Origin: Epithemia pelagica | Lineage: Eukaryota; Bacillariophyta; Bacillariophyceae; Surirellales; Surirellaceae | Direction of reading: 5' to 3' | Assembly (NCBI GenBank): GCA_946965045.2 | Contig: OX337239.1 | Span: 2,751,268-2,815,267 of the forward strand | DNA: 64,000 bases | Shown here: in pieces, positions 52,626-61,977 of the stretch | Position numbering within the stretch: position 1 is the first letter of the stretch | How the letters are laid out: every line of letters begins with the position of its first letter | The notes under the pieces: generated by a model | What the model was told of the DNA's origin: nothing | Databases searched by the model: none | The model's input: the letters and a program-made list of their open reading frames with translations, nothing else | Translations under genes and position numbers: made by a program

Positions 52626-53602
52626 CTTGGATTTACTTCAAATAGTTTCGCCTTGGAAGTAGTCTTGCCCATGTGAGTCCACACATCCCAGCAATCCACA
52701 AGGATGGTCAATATAAATGCCTCGTCACTTGCAGTGAATGACTTCAAGGCCTTTCGCAATGTGTTCCCTTCCCTGCTGCTCACTGGCGTCACCAAAATTG
52801 AAATCAATCACGGTTTTTTTCACATTCTCACCATAGACACATGGACCAAACACTTGCAAAAGATACGAATATGCGTTGTTGTCACACTTCTCCCCTCTTA
52901 ATAACTGAAATTCTTCCAGGGTAGGCATTGGCCCAAAGTCTTCACTGTCGTTCAAAAGGCATGGATACCTGCGCTGGAAATTACTGTCACGCCATAGATC
53001 AAGACCAACATGCCCTAGATTCCACAACAGATTATCTCACATCTATTTATGAGAAGAGGATGTGATGAACCAACATATTCACTCTTTGATTGACACTTAC
53101 TTATGAATGCTTTTCGCATGGAAGCCAGAACATTTGATTGTTTGCTTTGGAACTTTTCAAGCATATAAGATGAATGTTCAATCCACCACTCTTCTTGTTG
53201 TTCTGCATCCGTTATTCCTTTGTCTGTGAAATGGTGCTCAGTAAAATATGCTTTACCATACTTCCCCCAAAGACCATCCGGATCAACCTTAGTATCTTCA
53301 GACATTGAGAAATACTTTACATAACGCCATGCCACCTTCCAAACAAATGCATCAAAGCACTTCTCCAATACCACCTTGGACTTTTTCTTCTGTTTTTGCT
53401 TCTCATTCTTGTTCTTTTCGACAGAACCTTTGTGTGTAGTGGATGTTACAATTGTACTCGTCGGGCAAGATGATTGATTATGGTGTACTGTTGTTGTCTG
53501 TGTTTCCTGTGCCAGCTGATTTTGAATATCATCTTTTAGAAGAGTTTCCATCGCCTGAACAGGCCCTGTTGTTAGCAAAGTAGATGATGAAGATGACGAC
53601 AT
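52598..53602 (-). pseudogene. Second-gene protein of the 52-56 kb element, C-terminal part
   Basis: Three frames in order: 53015-53602 with a Ser/Thr-rich start, a Lys-rich patch (EKNKNEKQKQKKKSKVVLEK), a Trp-rich segment (FVWKVAWRYVKYFSM; EEWWIEHSSYMLEKF) and RKAFISKCQSK; 52725-53027 with DDD-free QLLRGEKCDNNAYSYLLQVF and VIDFNFGDASEQQGREHIAK; 52598-52720 continuing KSFTASDEAFILTILVDCWD. The FNFGDASEQQG-HIAK and FTASDEAF blocks join across a frame change at about 52735. I know similar accessory proteins from diatom mobile elements but cannot name a domain. It lies just inside the left end of the element. Confidence 0.5.
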
Positions 53603-53649
53603 ATCCGAAAGGGAAGAAACGTCGTTAGCAAATGTATCATCTTATGCAT

Positions 53650-54327
53650 TCAGCCCACAAACACCCCCATCATTAGAGCCGTCTCACCGACAAATTGAAC
53701 TCTTCCATTCTGTGCATCTAACAACTTACTGACAAGTCCTCCAGCGGGAAAATGTCTCTCATTAGGATCAAAATCACCTCCATCATACTCACTGGGTCCA
53801 TTATTCATATTCTGCAATGCTCGTTGCATTTCAGGTCCAGTGAGAATATTTATACCAACGTCGTCATCCTCCATATTGTTAACGGCCGTGTTTGTTGGTT
53901 GCACAACACCAGATGAGGGTTGTGTTCTCAGCCCACCCTGTTCATTACTGCTATCATCTGCTGAAGTCACATCGGCCCCATCTTTTTCTGAATTTGTTGT
54001 CTGCGCCAAACGATCGCTACTCCCTTCCACGGTTGTGCCTTCTTGTGCTTGTGCTTGATCATTGTGTGTCGAGATCTGTTCTTCTTCCTCTTCATCATCG
54101 GAACTATCTTCTTCAAGTAAACCTCCATTGGCTGCTGCAATAAGATCATCCTTGCTCGGAATAGTTGCATCCTTGTTAGGAATATTCTCTTTATTCCTTG
54201 CCACTGCCGCCAAGATGCGTTGCCGTTGTTGGTTAACTTCTTTCTGATTGTTTGCATAGTTTGGATTTCCGACTGCTAAGGGTCGACGCCTCATTGGGGC
54301 AGCATTTCTGGAAGTGACTCCTGTCAT
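53650..54327 (-). CDS. Acidic, low-complexity N-terminal part of the same minus gene
   Basis: Starts at the ATG complementary to 54325-54327 (MTGVTSRNAAPMRRRPLAVG); an upstream ATG at 54366 is possible. Residues 25-60 are helical with Arg/Gln, then a run of Ser/Asp/Glu (EEDSSDDEEEEEQ), a Ser/Thr/Gln-rich linker and a C-terminal segment (GGLVSKLLDAQNGRVQFVGE). It ends 48 bp before the 53602 frame, so the two may be exons or one gene split by a stop. Nothing identifies its biochemical role. Confidence 0.45.
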   Translation of the reverse strand: MTGVTSRNAAPMRRRPLAVGNPNYANNQKEVNQQRQRILAAVARNKENIPNKDATIPSKDDLIAAANGGLLEEDSSDDEEEEEQISTHNDQAQAQEGTTVEGSSDRLAQTTNSEKDGADVTSADDSSNEQGGLRTQPSSGVVQPTNTAVNNMEDDDVGINILTGPEMQRALQNMNNGPSEYDGGDFDPNERHFPAGGLVSKLLDAQNGRVQFVGETALMMGVFVG

Positions 54328-54904
54328 CCTTGATGTTGGATGCTCCGTCCAATTTATGACAAGCATGTGAACAAGAGGGTGACAACAAGTCTTCCGCATG
54401 GTTCAGATGTGATCAACCAGACAAGCATTGAAATTCAAACGCTGGAATGTTTGAATCATACACTCCATGTTCGAATCATTGTTGTCTTGAGAAGGTATGA
54501 AGATGAGCATAGTTGTTTTCAAGTACATCATACTTGTGAGATGGAGCATTGGTGCATGGTTTTGAATGATTCTTGCCATTTCCTTTCGACTGTCGACAGT
54601 GTCGGTATCCTCGGTAGAGACAAGACGTTTGAATTCCAATCACCGCTATCACGGTTGGTATCTGACCCGGCGGGCTGGATTGGAATAAGTAGATACCCAC
54701 GACCGTTTGAAAATATAATGGTAAGTTCATGTACATAAATGATTTTCAGTCGCTTTTATGCACCAACGTCGGCCGATCCACCCAATGCGAGGAAATTCTG
54801 ATACATGCCACAAGATTGACCACCGATGTCCCAATTTGCAGAAATTGATTATAGAGCATTTTTCATTCCAAACCAAAATCTAAAACCAACAGCATTGTAC
54901 CATC
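54328..54904. promoter_or_regulatory. Divergent intergenic region
   Basis: 577 bp separating the ATGs of the minus gene (54327) and the plus transposase-like gene (54905). It should hold both promoters. No TATA pair stands out; a few open frames of 60-80 codons look incidental. Confidence 0.45.
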
Positions 54905-56290
54905 ATGGGCCAGCGTCGTAACGTGGAAAAGAAATCGCGAAAGAGATGCTGGACTACAATCCAACAAGAGGAGTCCTTTATATCCTTTCAAGTGTGTCGT
55001 TTCTGTCAATCACGTTTCGATGCAAGAGGAATCAGCCGTCACGAAACAGTTTGTGAATTGAAAATGAACACCCAAAGGAAATGGCCAAATGTTGGCGATG
55101 ACAACGATGATTGTGCCAGTAATATGAATGATGATCCAATGAATATTGATATCATGGACGATGAAACCACTATTCCGCATGCTGACCCACCAAAAGCATA
55201 CTATGTACCTGGTGATACAGATAATATTATTCTGCGCAACAGCAAGGAGTGCCCGGTTGATTTTCCTGCTTTCCTCGATAGAGATGGGAAGCAATTGAAA
55301 CTTCATAAACACGATGCAGCCTTGGTCTCACTTATGATGTTACTTCGGAAAGCTGGTTGTCCCAAATATTTGTACAATTCGATCCTGGCATGGTCGAGTG
55401 ACACATACTCAAGATGCGGTCCTGGTTCTTCCTGGACAACCATTCAAAGAGGAAAACGTTCATCGAAAAGTTTTCTACCAAAGGTTTCAATTATCCCAAG
55501 GCCAAATTTTTCCTGGTACCAATGGAATTCACCCAAAAACAGGGTGTGGTTGTACCAGAGAGTGAGAAATCAATAACAACACCAGTATTTGATTTGATCA
55601 GTCAACTACAGCGTGTATGACAAGATCCCCAAGCAACCAAGAAAGAAAATACGATCCTCGATGAGGACGATCCGTATCGTCCGTATGTTCCAAACAAGCG
55701 CATCCAAAATATTCAAGACGGAGAAGTATTTCGGAAAACAGTGGAGAAATATAGAGATGATCCAGATGCGTTTATGGTTGGTCTTGTCTGTTATATGGAC
55801 AAAACACATGCAACAGGAGATGGAAGATATACATCTGAACCCTTTGTATTGGTGCCATCATTTCTAACTGAAACACAAATAAGGAAAGCAAAGCTAAAGA
55901 TCATCCTTGGGACTATTACCAACATGGAACGAAAGTCATCAGCCGCCAAACATATTCTTGACAAAGGAACTCCCTGCCGAAATTATCATGCCCAGTTAAC
56001 AAAGATCCTAAAAGGCCTTGTCAGTATCCAAAAACAGGAAGGTTTATGGATGAAACTACGCCTCCATGGGATTGTCAAAGTTGTCCATTTGATATTGCCG
56101 ATGATCGTTGTTAAAGGAGATGGGAAGTCTCATGATAATCTCGCAGGTCGGTATGCTTCACATCATCCAAGTGTTGGAAGACTATCGTGGTGTTGCAACA
56201 TTAAACCAAGGGATAGCAGATATCCATGGTATCAATGTTCTTATATCAACGCCGCAAGTACATACAAAATGTGCTTGAATGCATTAGGAC
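54905..56290 (+). pseudogene. Transposase-like protein with N-terminal zinc finger, truncated
   Basis: ATG 54905. An N-terminal C2HC-like finger, FQVCRFCQSRFDARGISRHE..C (about residues 27-50), then an acidic linker and FLDRDGKQLKLHKHDAALVS / LLRKAGCPKYLYNSILAWSS. The frame changes near 55405, reads on to a TGA at 55618-55620, then continues with FMVGLVCYMDKTHATGDGRY (first acidic site), EPFVLVPSFLTETQIRKAKL, ILKGLVSIQKQEG, LPMIVVKGDGKSHDNLAGRY (second Asp) and CNIKP-type cysteines. The order D-K-T, SLEP-like, G-D-K/S-D-LxGRY, C-x2-C matches a large diatom/oomycete transposase family known to me without a settled name. Homology stops near 56290, where minus-strand coding begins; the third catalytic site is missing. 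Confidence 0.6.
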
Positions 56291-57267
56291 TCAATGAAAA
56301 TCGAGAAGAACTGACTGTAGTTGTAGTGTCTTCCACTGTTTTCTGGTGTCCCTCTATCTTCTCCGTACCAAACATGTGTATGTTACTCTTGATCTTTTGT
56401 CCACACTGGGGACACCATACATTATGATACTTGAACCGTATTCGTAAGCAATTTCCGTGAACCAGATGTCCACATGGGATGAGAGTACAGACTTTCAATG
56501 CCCTGTTACAGCCTACGCAAGAATCTGGACAATACACAACGGTCGGTAGCAATTGATTTATATCTCTTTTGGAAAGTTTGGCATCAAGTAACACCTCCTT
56601 GGGTTCTAATCCCACCTTCGGAGCCGGTTGAAACAATACGTCACCATCCGTATTCCACGTCTCTGAACACCCACCATCAGATAGATCGTTTATCGGTACC
56701 ACATGAAAACCCCACTTCAACAGGATCGTCGTCGCTGTTACCATTGAAATTATCAGGACCCAACACCAAAGGAGAGATCGAATCGCCACCAACAGCATGC
56801 TCTATTCCTCACGAAAATTCATTATTGTACCGCATTTGATTGCTCGAAAAACAATTGGATATCGTCATACTCTTGTCTATCTGACCTTCTTTCCGACCCG
56901 GGCTTGGTCGACTATTCATTATGTTTCCAAGCATTCTGATCACAATAGCTTCTGGCATTGGCTTTGGAGTATCCTTCTTGGGTTCTGGCATTTTCACAAT
57001 GCAATATCGCCACTTGTTACATTCATTGTTTGTATCATGTGTCGTTTCATCGTCTTCCACCAATGATGGGTCATAACATCGACTGACAGGCGGGGCACCT
57101 TTTGACGTATTGACCAGGTCCCATTTCCGTAGAACATTATGCGTTGTTCCTTCCCAGTATTGGTCTGATTCATTATTTATTGGTTCGTAGATATGAAGTA
57201 TGTTTTTTGTCGATTTCGAAAGCCAATAGAGCTGGGTCGCTGACATCCGTTGCTGTTGTAAAAGCAA
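56241..57267 (-). CDS. RING-H2 finger protein, two frames
   Basis: 56241-56798 contains CVGCNRALKVCTLIPCGHLV followed by HGNC and WCPQCGQK: C-x2-C, C-x-H-x2-H-x2-C, C-x2-C, a RING-H2 (C3H2C3) arrangement typical of ubiquitin ligases. Upstream 56809-57267 (QLYWLSKSTKNILHIYEPIN, HDTNNECNKWRYCIVKMPEP) is in a different frame; a stop and frame change lie at about 56800, so an intron or frameshift separates them. It follows the R1-like frame and may be the C-terminal domain of the same gene. It overlaps the 3' end of the plus transposase-like frame. A RING domain on a mobile-element protein would be unusual; a host gene fragment is the alternative. Confidence 0.5.
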
Positions 57268-57304
57268 CGATCGCCAATATCAGTGTTTTAGGTTCTTGTA
57301 GTCA

Positions 57305-57877
57305 TCATGATGACATAGGAATTTTCTTAGGAAATGGGTCCCTGTTCGCTACATCAAATGTTACTTTGTCAACATATACTAGGTTCTGATGGTTGTGATG
57401 GACCATCAACTTCAAACAAGTATAGAAAGACTCAATCGGCATGCCCGTCCTTGAAGTGTTGTAGCAAAGATCTCTCCGACGATGTCTATGCGGGATGTGC
57501 AAAACACGCGTTGTAGGGTCCTGGTCATTCATCAACCCACTGTAAGACATGCACAGGGTGCACGTAAATAATGTCTTGATTTCAACATGCGTGTTGTCCT
57601 TCCCCATACTCTTAGCATACTGGGTTGCTAGCTTCATGGCCGACTTGATGTTCTCGTTGTTTCTGTCAGATTGTTTTTCCACAAACTTGTCTAAGTAATC
57701 GTCACCAATGTTGTCGATGGATTCATTCGAGTCCCATGAGTCTTTTCTTCTTTTCTGGTTTACTATAGGAAAAAGTATGTGTGGAATTTTAATAAAAGGC
57801 GGTGGTACCACACCATCACCTGTCTCCTCATTTCCCTTGTTTATGGAAGCACAACGTCTATAAGACAAAGAGTTCAA
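57305..57877 (-). CDS. R1 protein, best-preserved copy
   Basis: Open frame of 190 codons without a clear ATG at its start, so probably an internal exon. It contains PPPFIKIPHILFPIVNQKRR, KSAMKLATQYAKSMGKDNTH, VEIKTLFTCTLCMSYSGLMN, VLHIPHRHRRRDLCYN and LMVHHNHQNLVYVDKVTFDV. The same order occurs in the decayed copies at 8936-9480 and 20636-21435. Past tandem TGA TGA codons at about 57304-57309 the frame continues with LILAIVAFTTATDVSDPALL, which aligns with LVMVALTSNEDVKDPVMLAF in the other copies, so the stops are lesions. CxxC plus a His-rich segment could bind metal. No known family recognised. Confidence 0.5.
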   Translation of the reverse strand: MNSLSYRRCASINKGNEETGDGVVPPPFIKIPHILFPIVNQKRRKDSWDSNESIDNIGDDYLDKFVEKQSDRNNENIKSAMKLATQYAKSMGKDNTHVEIKTLFTCTLCMSYSGLMNDQDPTTRVLHIPHRHRRRDLCYNTSRTGMPIESFYTCLKLMVHHNHQNLVYVDKVTFDVANRDPFPKKIPMSS

Positions 57878-57893
57878 TCATTTTTGAGATTGT

Positions 57894-59033
57894 CTAATCC
57901 TTGTCAATTCTTGGCAAGTCACTCGGACATCTTACCTCGTCGTCTCCGGTTTTTTCATCGTCGTCGCTTATAATCTTCCTGACCTCTTCCATGCGGTCTG
58001 ATTTGAAGGCGACTTGTTTCGTCGTTGTAATAGAAGCTGGTTGTACTTGTTCCTTTCTCTCGTCAGTAGGATCATTATCAGCGACGACCTTCGGTCTCTT
58101 TTTTACCGGCGAGTCTGTACTCCGACGTTGTACGGCAATTTCTTTCGATTTCCTGGCAGACAGTAATTCTTGTTTTTCTATATAATGCAGTAGTTCGTAG
58201 AACATACCGCCATCGTCTCCGTTTCTTCCATATTGTATCAAAGAATCTCTTTCTTCAAGGTACATCTTGAACCATGTGTCAGGCATCGTATACAACAGTG
58301 CTTTCTTCATTTGGATATTGGAAATCACGCCCATGTTCTCGTCCAATGTCGATTCTGAGATGAAACGGTGTATGGCCACCATATGTTCGATAACCCATGC
58401 AATTTTACCAACAGGTACGAGACGCGGCTTCCTGTAAAGGGAGGAATCATCTAGAAGGTATTGCTTCAATGCTTCTCCAATCCCACCGACCCCTTTGTGT
58501 GTCTTCTTAGAGACTAGGCCATGAGAGGAAAGAAATCTGATTATGGTTTGTCTCAGATTCTCAGCACTGTCTGTCACTGTCGTCCCAAATACCTGATTCC
58601 AATTATTGGAAACAGGACTGTAGAGAGTCTTTTTAAACAACAGTCTAGCATCCATCTCGTTCTTAATTCTTGTAAAACAGAAAACGGAGTGACAGATGAT
58701 ATCTTGGAATGCAGGCGAATAATAGATTGGTAGGAATATCTTCACATAATGGCCGCCATGTGGTACCTCCACTGTTGTCCATTTTCCTGATTTGTCTTGG
58801 AAAACACTTTCATACTAATTGAGGATACTTTCGTAGATAATGGGTATAATACCGGTGTAGTGAGGTTCCTTGCTTGTGTGTGTTCGAAGTTTACGATTGG
58901 TACCAGACACAGCCGTAGTCGACTCATCCTTTCTTTTGTTTCGCATTTCATCATTCATTGAAGAAGGGTCACCAGGATTCTTAGCGGTCGGTAACTTTTT
59001 GTAGCGAGGGCCCTTGATGCGATTGCCCGCCAT
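57894..59033 (-). pseudogene. gag-like protein with one in-frame TAG
   Basis: ATG complementary to 59031-59033 (MAGNRIKGPRYKKLPTAKNP). One frame throughout: a basic N-terminus of about 70 residues, a TAG at 58815-58817 between YESILN and YESVFQ, then SGKWTTVEVPHGGHYVKIFL, FLSSHGLVSKKTHKGVGGIG, VPVGKIAWVIEHMVAIHRFI, KALLYTMPDTWFKMYLEERD, and a charged Lys/Asp-rich C-terminus ending RIDKD. The pattern of a helical central domain with MP-TW-K..LE followed by a charged tail is gag-like, but no zinc knuckle, protease or RT follows. A diverged plus-strand relative sits at 5.8-6.3 kb. The next minus frame downstream is the R1-like one. Confidence 0.5.
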
Positions 59034-59039
59034 TTTGTA

Positions 59040-60930
59040 CTTGTTACGATGCGCTCTTTGTGTAGCGTCTTTGTTTCAACAACAAGAAGAACAATGGTAG
59101 CCGAGGAAGCGCTTTAATTGTAGCGTCTTTAAGACCACCTTGTGTACTTGTCTATACAGTAAAGAGTGTGCGCTGAATTGTGTAGCGTCTTTGGTATGAT
59201 CCTGAACTCTGGTGGTAACAAAACAACAACCAAAATCGAAGGAATACACTACGATGCGCTTTATGTGTAGCGTCTTGTTTGTTGTGATCCAACAATCGGT
59301 GCCAGAATTTGTTACTCCAAAACCAGGGGTTGGTTGGTTGTCCAAGCAATCTCGCGACAAGAATAGAACAGAAGCAACTGGCTACCACCGTGTCACACTG
59401 CTTGCTTTGGGTCTGTTCTATTCAAGTCGGAGTATCACGAGGACAGGAGGGTTTGTGATAAGAAATCTTCCTTGCAAGAGACGACCGTGAAAAGGTAATC
59501 AAGTACCAACAATCTAACAGATAGCCCAAAACCGCTTTAATTGTAATAGCGTGATTAGAATGAAGGAAAGAGTTGGGTGAAACAAGCAACAATCAAACAG
59601 ATGCCGCATGCCGCTTTAATTGTAGCGTGGTGATTGGAATGGCAGAGCTCCAAGATAGGACAAATGTCGACGATATTTCGAATGCTCTGGTGGTCGTTCT
59701 TCTTGGGTTCCTCTTCTTTATGTTTTCCTGTAGCGGTTTTGGAGTGAAGGTGGCTGAGGGGAAGCAAGCAACAATCAGACAGATGCCCCAAGCCGCTTTA
59801 GTTGTAATTACACTATGACGATACTTTTTTCTAAGTAGACTCGTGCTATTATTCTAGTAGTCGCCACTGGTCTCTAAGTAAAAATCGTCCAGTGTCATTA
59901 TTCTAGTAATTTTTAGTCTTGATCACGTGTAATGGCACTGGAAGAATTTGATCAAGGTAGATACCGGTACCGGTATATCTACTAGTAGAGGAGACTAGTA
60001 GAGAGGCATCCTTAGTGCTTAGACATGTCTAAATTCAAGAATGGACCATAAGCGCTCAACCTAGGACGGATGTACGGGTTTAGCACTCGGGGTTAAGGAT
60101 CGTGTCGACTGGGTTGTGGGTTGTGAGATGTGTCACGGCATCTCCAGCACGGAGCAGAATTTCCGTTTCGTCGGAGTATAGAACTATTAGTAGCATGTTA
60201 CAACTGTAGTGATCACGCTGGAGGATTACAACTCTTGTTTGAATTGTGTCACGTGTCACGCATCACGCAGAGAATTTGATGCCAAGAAAAACTTGATGCC
60301 AAGCAAGTACTCCTCCTCCCAGAGGATAAAGGATACTATCAAGTAGATAGTAGGGATAGCGACTACTACATGTAGGGACTAATAGCACTCGTCTACTTTG
60401 GAATAAAGTATCGACACTGTGGAATTACATTTTTAACTGAGGGCAGGCTACGCTCAGGGCACTCGTGCCGTTACAGCTGTTGTGCGCACTCGTGCGGCAG
60501 CTGAAGCTGCAGGCACTCGTGCGCCAACAGCTGTAACGGCACTCGTGCCCTAAGCAGCCTACCCTCGTTATATATTGTAGCGTGATTAGAATGGCAGAGC
60601 TGCAAGATAGTGCAAGTGTCAATGTCTCGAATGCTCTGGTCGTTCTTGAGTTTCTCTTCCTCTTCTTCTGGTGCAGCGGTTTTGGAGTGAAGGTGGCTGA
60701 AAAGGAAACAAGCAACAAAAGGTGGCTGAAAAGGAAACAAGCAGCAATCAGACAGATGCCCCAAGCCGCTTTAATTGTAGGGTGATTGGAATGGCAGAGC
60801 TGTTAGGTTGGTGAAAGAAGCTGGATAGGTAAAAGGATTGAGAAGGGAATCTTGGCTGAGAGGAAGCAAGCAACAATCAGACAGATGCCCCAAGCCGCTT
60901 TAATTGTAGCGTGATTAAAATGGCAGAGCT
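59040..60930. repeat. Degenerate interspersed repeats (CCGCTTTAATTGTAGCG type)
   Basis: GCAAGCAACAATCAGACAGATGCCCCAAGCCGCTTTAATTGTAGCG-type units recur around 59500, 59575, 59760, 60740 and 60865; shorter relatives (GCGCTTT-ATTGTAGCGTCTTT) lie at 59045, 59105 and 59265. Between units, 59630-59750 and 60585-60720 are copies of a second segment (ATGGCAGAGCTCCAAGATAG ... GCGGTTTTGGAGTGAAGGTGG). No gene is supported here. Confidence 0.8.
60438..60567. repeat. 130-bp inverted repeat with four nested mini-hairpins
   Basis: AGGGCACTCGTGCCGTTACAGCTGTTG (from about 60456) pairs with CAACAGCTGTAACGGCACTCGTGCCCT (to about 60551); outer arms GAGGG-AGGCT and AGCCT-CCCTC extend it. Four copies of GCAC-TC-GTGC are embedded, each itself a 4-5 bp stem with a 2-base loop. 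The centre is GCAGCTGAAGCTGC. Confidence 0.9.
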
Positions 60931-61640
60931 GTTAGGGTGATGAAAGAAGCTGGATAGATAATTGGATTGAACAGGGGAATCTTGATTGCGTTGGGTGATC
61001 GATTGCTGTTGTTGCTGCTGCTGCTATTGTTGTTTGTTGTGCTGTGTTGGGTGGAGGTGGAGGGAGATGAATGAGCATCGATTCTGGTGGTCGTTGATTG
61101 TTGAATGACTAGTATGCTAGGTTGTTCGGTTTTCTTCGATGGATCAGAGTGTCGAGTTGGTAATCCCCGCGGTTTGGGTGATTGGGAAGGAGGATCCGGT
61201 TGAGAATGTCTGAGACATTCTTTGGGACATCCATGTGCGTCAGTCTTTCTGGCAGCTGCTGTGTGATGTGGTGGGAGTGGAAATTTGTGATTCAAAGGTG
61301 AGGGACAGACGCTTGCGCATGAGGGTTGCGTCATGCGCGTCTCGGGGAGGTCGAGCGCGCCAGACAGTTGCAGCGCGCATTATCAGAGAGGGGTGCGCGT
61401 TATTTGTGGTTTGATCGCGGGCTTGTGTGCATTAAAATCGTTGCATGCGCGTGATATGTAGCTCGATCTCTAACATGAACTAGCATAATGCACATTGTTA
61501 GACCTAGATTTGCAGAAATAGCTAGGAAAGCAAGATTATAGTTTTAAACTGGGCATAAAAAAATTGCTGACCGTTGTCGGTAATCAAGACTGGAATAACC
61601 AAGACTGGAAATGGTCTTGTTGACCTTGTCCCAATGTTTC
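60931..61640. other. No gene; small GCT/GTT microsatellite
   Basis: A GTTGTTGCTGCTGCTGCTATTGTTG tract lies near 61005-61035. The rest shows short frames only and is probably the flank or degraded LTR of copy C. Confidence 0.4.
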
Positions 61641-61977
61641 TTCCCACACAGGCCGGATGGCAAGCGCCTGATCAACGCTTTGTGAGGTTTCTGCGATAAG
61701 CTGTTCGTCACTGGCACGCTCGCTGCACCTCGTGACTGGTTCATGTCACAGTGGGACCTTTCGCTAATTTGTGACTGGCGATCGCTCGCTGAATGCGTGC
61801 ACGTATCCGTAAACGGGAGCCGTCTACTCACGCGATTGTACGCCTATCTAATCGTTACATAACGTTAACGATATTTAAATGAGCCTGCGGGCTTGGACAG
61901 CGTCGGCCGATGCCTTTTTTTTATTCTCGCAGATTATCTCACTGAGATTTGCATTCATTCTCACTTTTTTGCAAATT
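61640..61977 (+). promoter_or_regulatory. Leader of copia copy C
   Basis: CCGGATGGCAAGCGCCTGATCAACGCT and CACTGTGGGACC / GCTAATTTGTGACT blocks match the complement of 48170-48310 in element B. ATATTTAAATGAGCC replaces TATATAAGCC of B. No PBS is visible upstream. Confidence 0.6.

Noticed and set aside
60425-60718. Minus-strand repeat protein with CxGTSA-type repeats across 60.43-60.57 kb.
   Set aside because: The apparent repeats are a by-product of the GCACTCGTGC hairpins in the DNA.
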